64,000 nucleotides of DNA from Vesta saturnalis (taxonomy: Eukaryota > Arthropoda > Insecta > Coleoptera > Lampyridae): positions 235,001 to 299,000 of the forward strand of contig JARFJB010001278.1 of the NCBI GenBank assembly GCA_036346205.1. The letters run 5' to 3'. The position numbers and the translations under genes were made by a program. This document shows positions 56,714 through 64,000 of the stretch, piece by piece. Below the pieces are notes generated by a model. The model was not told the DNA's origin. It ran no database searches and was given only the letters and a program-made list of their open reading frames with translations. Each line of letters begins with the position of its first letter. The stretch's first letter is position 1.

Positions 56714-58642
56714 TACCATGACTTATTGTAAGGTTTCCTGATTTACATAACGTTTTAGCCCAAAAAATTTATACTAGCAACAAATAAGTGGTACCAAATT
56801 GTGGTATATCAATAATCCTGATACCATACTTTGTTATAAGGTTTTTGTGATTTTCATAACTTTTTTGCCCAAGAATTTTATGACAAACACGAGCAACAAA
56901 TTTTATTTTAGGATAACCAAATATCACCAAATTATGCCTAAAAAATGTTCGAAGTGTTCGAGTAACAAATTTCATTTTAGGGTATCAAAGTAGCACCAAA
57001 TTATGGTATATCGATCATCCTGATACCACGACGTTGTAAGGTTTCATGATTTACATAACGTTTTAGCCCAAAAAACTTATACGAGCAACAAATTTCATTT
57101 TAGGGTAACTAAGTGGCTCCAAATTAGCATCAAATTGTGGTATATCAATCATACTGATACCATACCTTGTCATAAGGTTTTCGTGATTTTCGTAGCTTTT
57201 AGCCCAAAACGTTTATGAAAAACACTAGCAACAAATTTTATTTTAGGATAACCAAACAGCGCCAAATTATGCCCAAAAATTTTTTGAAGTATGCGAGTAA
57301 CAAATTTCATTTTAAGGTATCAAAGTAGCACCAAATTATGGTGTATCAATCATCCTGATACCATGACTTATTGTAAGGTTTCCTGATTTACATAACGTTT
57401 TAGCCCAAACAATTTATACGAGCAACAAATAAGTGGTACCAAATTGTGGTATATCAATCATCCTGATACCATACCTTGTTATAAGGTTTTTGTGATTTTC
57501 ATAACTTTTTGCCCTAGAATTTGATGAAAAACACGAGCAACAAATTTTATTTTAGGATAACCAAATTGCACCAAATTATGCCCAAAAAATTTTCGAAGTG
57601 ATCGAGTAACAAATTTTATTTTAGGGTATCAAAGTAGCACCAAATTATGGTATATCGATCATCCTGATACCATGACGTTGTAAGGTTTCATGATACATAA
57701 CGTTTTAGCCCAAAAAACTTATACGAGCAACAAATTTCATTTTAGGGTAACTAAGTGGCACCAAATTGGCATCAAATTGTGGTATATCAATCACACTGAT
57801 ACCATACCTTGTCATAAGGTTTTCGTGATTTTCTTAACTTTTAGCCCAAAAAGTTTATGAAAAACACTAGCAACAGATTTTATTTTAGGACAACCAAACA
57901 GTGCCAAATTATGCTAAAAAAATTTTTGAAGTATACGAGTAACAAATTTCATTTTAAGGTATCAAAGTAGCACCAAATTATGGTATATCAATCATCCTGA
58001 TACCATGACTTATTGTAAGGTTTCCTGATTTACATAACGTCTTAGCCCAAAAATTTATACGAGCAACAAATAAGTGGTACCAAATTGTGGTATATCAATC
58101 ATCCCGATAACATACTTATTTATAAGGTTTTTGTGATTTTCATAACTTTTTTGTCCAAGAATTTTATGAAAAACACGAGCAACAAATTTTATTTTAGGAT
58201 AACCAAATAGCACCAAATTATACCCAAAAAATTTTCGAAGTGATCGAGTAACAAATTTCATTTTAGGGTATCAAAGTAGCACCAAATTATGGTATATCGA
58301 TCATCCTGATACCATGACATTGTAAGGTTTCATGGTACATAACGTTTTAGCCCAAAAAACTTATAAGAGCAACAAATTTCATTTTAGGGTAACTAAGTGG
58401 CACCAAATTGGCATCAAATTGTGGTATATCAATCACACTGATACCATACCTTGTCATAAGGTTTTCGTGATTTTCATAACTTTTAGCCCAAAAAGTTTAT
58501 GAAAAACACTAGCAACAGATTTTATTTTAGGACAACCAAACAGTGCCAAATTATGCTAAAAAATTTTTTGAAGTATACGAGTAACAAATTTCATTTTAAG
58601 GTATCAAAGTAGCACCAAATTATGGTATATCAATCATCCTGA
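56714..58642 (+). repeat. Higher-order repeat, three copies of about 642 bp
   Basis: TACCATGACTTATTGTAAGG begins copies at 56714, 57359 and 58001, and a variant (CTTGTTGTCAGG) at 58643, giving periods of 645, 642 and 642 bp. Within each copy several related but distinct monomers of about 100-200 bp follow in the same order (ACCATGACTTATTG, ATACCATACCTTGTTAT, CCATGACGTTGTAAGG, CATACCTTGTCATAAGG). Copies 2 and 3 look more than 95% alike. ORFs at 56435-58261 on both strands are produced by the repeat. Confidence 0.9.
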
Positions 58643-59320
58643 TACCATGACTTGTTGTCAGGTTTCATGATCTATACATAACGTTTTAGCCCAAAAATGT
58701 TATCAAAAATACGAGCAACAAATTTCATTTTAGGCTAACTAAGTGGTACCAAATTGTGATATATCCTAATACCATACTTTGTTCATACTTTGTTATAAGG
58801 TTTCATAATTTTCATAACTTTTAGCCCAAAAATGTTTTCTATTTCAGTGTAAGAAAGTAGGACCAAATTAGCACCAAATTAAAGCATATCGGTCATATTG
58901 ATGCCATGTTATGTCATAAGCTTTTCGCGATTTCCATAATGTTTTGGCCCAAACAATTTCATTTTGGGGTTGCAAAATACCACCAAATTACCATCAAATT
59001 ATAATGTAATCAACCATTCTGAAAGTATGCTTCGTTATGGGTGTTTTCATGATTTTCATTATTAAAAAATATTACAAAAAATACGAGCAACAATTTTCAG
59101 TTTAGGGTAGCAAAGTAGCACCAAATTATGACACGTAAATGATAGTATTGCTAGCCAAGTACTTGTACGTTGGGTGTGCTAGCGTTATGTTGAGCAGACA
59201 CAGCAATTAATTTTTTGTTAATGATAGGCGCACCAAGCTTGTTTATGGTAATAAATTAGCACCAAATTATAGTATAGGTTTACAAAGATTATGCTGCGGT
59301 GGCTGTGCTTACTTTAGGTG

Positions 59321-61577
59321 CATGATTTTCATAGGCAACTATATTTTTTCTTGTTTATTACTACAGAACTATGTATTAATAAACAAAATTGAAAGTATGA
59401 TATTACGTATTTTCGGAAAGTCTGTAAAAAGAGTTAGCCATGGCCAACTATACTTTCAATTAAAAAACTCAGATATATCGCGGTTATGGAAAAGGGTAGA
59501 CCGCTAGCATTGAATTACGTTAAAAAGCGCATGTATAATGTGAAAACAATTGTGTTCTAAGTTTAAAAATAAAGAAGATACAGTAATTTTATTTGCAGTA
59601 ATAACTAACTCATTCAATACCATCCACCACACAGTACATAACACTTACCCGAAAACAAACTTCACTTTTTTCGCAGTGCTGCTTTTTCTCAATGAAAATT
59701 AATTAGACAAGCAACTTAGTAAAAATTAAATCCAATTAAAACTCAATAGCATTCATTTAAACATAGTAACTTTGATAAAATTTCTACGTAGTTAATTTAT
59801 AAAAGTAGCACTTCATTACAACGAAGACACCGAGGCATGTAATATCGTAAAAAGTTCTAAATTTTCATTTACTTCTTGAATGAGATGAAAAGTTGAGGCA
59901 CTACAGGTTTTATGAATAACAAGAAAAAGTGTAAGTGAACACGTATATGAATAATAATTTTTTTAATTAAATCTAAATTGATACATTTTTTTTTAAATAT
60001 GCGTTACTGATATATTTTTTAAAAAGAGAAAGAGAGAGACGACAACGTCCTGCAATATAAAGATCGTGAGACCCGTTCTTGTATAAGCAGCCCACGCAGA
60101 ATGGATCCCAGAGGGAGATGGAATGATGCGTGGGCAGAAACTGTTTTCCACCTACTACACCCTCTTCAATGCCTCACCCTGTTCAAGGGCACCCTTACTG
60201 TCTGCTTCCTTGCCAATTTTAGTAATGATAAACCTACGCTTTCCGTATTTTATTTTAAAATGCATTCGTAATGTTATGTTATTATTACATACACAAATAG
60301 TAATTACACAAAAAAATTTAGGTTAAATTTAATTAATACTTCATTAATGCAATCAACCTTATTTCTATATTACTCAATTTCACTCAAAATGATTAGAAAG
60401 AATAGAGTCGTATATGAAACCTAGAAAATTAATTTATAAAAACAGTCCCTCGGGACAAGTATGCGAAAAGTGGAACTGTACATAATATTAACATTTTGAT
60501 ATTGTAACTAGTAATGATATGATTAGTGAATTCCAAGAATAAACGCGAACCTGCGGTTAATTTAACTCATTAAAATGTTCGCGGAATAGATAAGTTTAAA
60601 ATTTATTACTTTAATTAACAGGATCGTCTTAAGGTATTTTTGGTACTCTAGGCTATGAATACTAAAGTTACCACGAGAGAGTAAAGGTAATTAAAGGCGC
60701 CTTCTTACCTGCATCAGGTGATAATACAAAAATACGTGTTTTTTTAATCACGCGGAGTACAACCAAGGCCACGGTGATAATTATATAAATAAATCACCAC
60801 AAGCAATATAATGCATAACGTGAATATCGTTGTTTATCTCGTTAACCGGAAATCAAATCCAGCAATTTATTGGCTTAACGGTATTTTTCCTTAAATATTT
60901 TCTATTAAAATTATTACGTTACTATACATAACTTTGGTAAAAGCAGAACTGGAGGGATTGATACAACAACTAAAATAATAAAGTGCAGTAATTGAACCTG
61001 TAAAAAACTTATGATTTATTTATTAATAATCTCACATGACGTTATAATATGAAAATGTAAACTTTCACCATTATCACACATAATAAAATACTTACCTTTT
61101 TTTTTTTTTTTTATAATAGTTTAACAGGGACTTAGCACCGTAATAACATCACGCCCTTCGAAATCTACACTAATAGTATATTACGAGGGTGCTATCAATG
61201 AACGAGCGAGTGTCGTAATTCAAATCCGTGCGTAATTGGCGTAAGTTTGTATTATACTTTTTCTACGTGTTTCTCGCCATTATAAAAATATACGTCTTTT
61301 CTACCCTGCCAATTAACCGAACTGTATATCTTTATTAGGTATTCAATTCATATTTAGTGCCTAATATATAATCGAGGTAAGTAATTTGATTTTATTTATA
61401 TAAAAAAAATAGGTGAATTTTAGATAGAAAAATGCGTGTACATAATTTAATTTAAAAACTACTTTTATTATCTAGTGCTTAGGGACATAATTAATTAACT
61501 TTTCAGAGGCGCTTGCAAATATCATTACCGCAAACGGTATAAGACTATATCCCGGTGCTTTTTTTATTCTTTAAAAA
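59321..61577. other. AT-rich non-coding DNA
   Basis: No gene recognised. A small more GC-rich island at 60040-60150 includes GAGGGAGATGGAATGATGCG, which faintly resembles a LINE end but could not be supported. GA-rich (AGAGAGAGAC) at about 60025. Confidence 0.45.

Positions 61578-63138
<1,561 letters not shown>

Positions 63139-63196
<58 letters not shown>
63139..63196. repeat. AT dinucleotide microsatellite, about 58 bp
   Basis: Starts directly at the CACCCTGTATA end of copy 5, mirroring the longer AT array on the other side. Confidence 0.95.
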
Positions 63197-63199
<3 letters not shown>

Positions 63200-63610
63200 A
63201 ATTTTTAAAAATACTTAAGAAGGCTAGTAAAATATTTTATTAAACTAAACAAAACGACACAAAACTACAATAATAAAATTTGCAACCAATTAAATAATCA
63301 AAATTTTTATGACATAATTTGTCAAAAATGGCGCAACTCAAAATAATTCCATTTTTTCTCGGGCTGAGGATATCAAAAAACGTGACAAGTAAACAAAGGG
63401 TTTATTTGAGGTTTTCTAACTCATAAAAAAAATGATTACAGTTGTTTACAGGGCAACATTTGAGATAGTATTCAAGAAGCTGTTTAATTTTCTATAGCTC
63501 ATTGCTTTCGTATATACGTACGTATAAAGAGAAAGCTATGTAATCGGTTTAAATTTTCAAACACTTATTTTTACATTTCTTGACGTTTTGTGGCCTAAAC
63601 AATACGAAAA
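63197..63610. other. AT-rich non-coding DNA
   Basis: Nothing recognised. Confidence 0.5.
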
Positions 63611-63810
63611 ACACATTTTTAGAAAAGAAAATTTCGTGTCTGAGTATGTGCCTGTGTGTGAGTGTTTGAAACATTAAAGCTATCGATAAATAACAAGTTT
63701 TTAAAAAAGAAGTTCGTGTCTGTCTTGTGTGTCTGTTTGTGGGTGTGGGGGATATCTTTTGAACCATTAAAGCTATTGATACAAACTTTTTTTGACATAA
63801 AATCTAGGCC
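63611..63810. repeat. Tandem duplication of a unit of about 95-105 bp with GT-rich core
   Basis: Two units (about 63611-63705 and 63706-63810) each read TTCGTGTCTG, a GT-rich stretch, TTTGAAMCATTAAAGCTAT, then AACTTTTT-like T runs. ORFs in this stretch come from the repeat. The remaining bases to 64000 hold nothing recognised. Confidence 0.65.
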
Positions 63811-64000
63811 AAGTTCGTTAATGAGCAAAATCCAGCCAGTGGTGGGGCATATTTAGGCGATTATAAAATTAAAAAATTCATTGCTTCAATTTTTAAAAAG
63901 TTACATAATTAAAGAAACAAACTATAGCCCAGGCAATGAAAGCCAAAAACGATCTCGTGTCGCAAGAAATTAGGTAAACTGAATTTTTGACAGTTGTTAG

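Larger units (their letters stand above)
54117..59320. mobile_element. Large foldback structure built from tandem monomers
   Basis: The outermost left block (54117-54240, GTTAGCACAGCCATTGCAGC ... CCTATCATTAACAAAAAAT) is inverted at the right edge (about 59190-59320). Next inward, the left block around 55125-55240 (CAACGTACAAGTACTTAGCT) is inverted at about 59100-59180. Inside are tandem monomers. They are in reverse orientation from about 55240 to 55800 (TTTGGTGCTA, GTTGCTCGTATTTTT) and forward from about 56080 to 59130 (TAGCACCAAATTATGGTATA, CGAGCAACAAATTTCATTTT). No transposase was found. This architecture resembles Foldback elements, whose long inverted repeats are internally tandem; a palindromic satellite is the alternative. 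Confidence 0.7.

Noticed and set aside
56435..58261. Several ORFs of 60-80 residues on both strands with similar sequences
   Set aside because: They recur with the 642 bp repeat on both strands and have no known motif.
60040..60330. GC-richer patch with a LINE-like peptide RGRWNDAWAETVFH
   Set aside because: The match is too short and lacks the conserved DRxxW pattern.

Overview
This is a 64 kb piece of an AT-rich eukaryotic genome, almost certainly an insect. A beetle is my best guess, but the sequence does not settle the order. I see no prokaryotic operons, phage genes or CRISPR arrays. Only one host protein-coding segment is recognisable: the first coding exon (1367-1742, + strand) of an ERK-specific MAP-kinase phosphatase (Mkp3, DUSP6/7/9 type). 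It carries the rhodanese/CH2 domain with the ERK-docking arginines and ends at a splice donor. No dual-specificity phosphatase exon could be found downstream, so the other 62 kb is probably a very large first intron, or intron plus intergenic DNA, filled with mobile elements. Two tRNA-like genes at 41.3-41.7 kb are the only other host-type gene candidates.

Layout. 1-3.8 kb: Mkp3 upstream region, exon 1 and a dispersed repeat. 3.9-9.5 kb: an internally deleted PIF/Harbinger element with two exons still bordered by good splice sites, a duplicated block, a hAT-like MITE, and a mariner-superfamily element with roughly 0.6 kb inverted arms. 9.8-12.8 kb: a 2.5 kb foldback element with arms of about 1 kb, then a MITE. 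15-19.2 kb: a second copy of the dispersed repeat, a tRNA-derived SINE, a decayed piggyBac with palindromic subterminal repeats, a Tc1-like fragment, and the 3' end of a Penelope-like element with a GIY-YIG domain and a hammerhead-like motif. 20 kb: a 131 bp tandem array. 23.4-28.2 kb: a Mutator-like transposase pseudogene, a truncated copia 5' end, a long-inverted-repeat element and a piggyBac scrap. 29.5-32 kb: mariner, Harbinger and P-element (THAP9-type) pseudogenes, the last two abutting. 35.2-38.8 kb: a Crypton tyrosine-recombinase pseudogene split by a complete long-inverted-repeat mariner-like element. 39-43.5 kb: satellite, tRNA-like genes, a second SINE copy and a compound tandem array. 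43.7-46.9 kb: a hAT (BED) pseudogene, a duplicated 0.5 kb repeat and a LINE 3' end. 48.7-53.9 kb: another long-inverted-repeat element and two head-to-head piggyBac pseudogenes. 54.1-59.3 kb: a large foldback made of tandem monomers with a 642 bp higher-order period. 61.6-63.2 kb: an inverted-repeat element capped at both ends by AT microsatellites.

The most distinctive feature is the number of long inverted repeats, seven by my count. Five have ends or internal repeats of the form TACAGGGTG, and at least three carry remnants of one mariner-superfamily transposase type. Where the outer ends survive they are flanked by TA. If the region is transcribed as an Mkp3 intron, it would produce many long hairpin RNAs. 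Nearly all transposon genes here are broken by stops, frameshifts or deletions. All identifications come from reading translations by eye; no database search was run.
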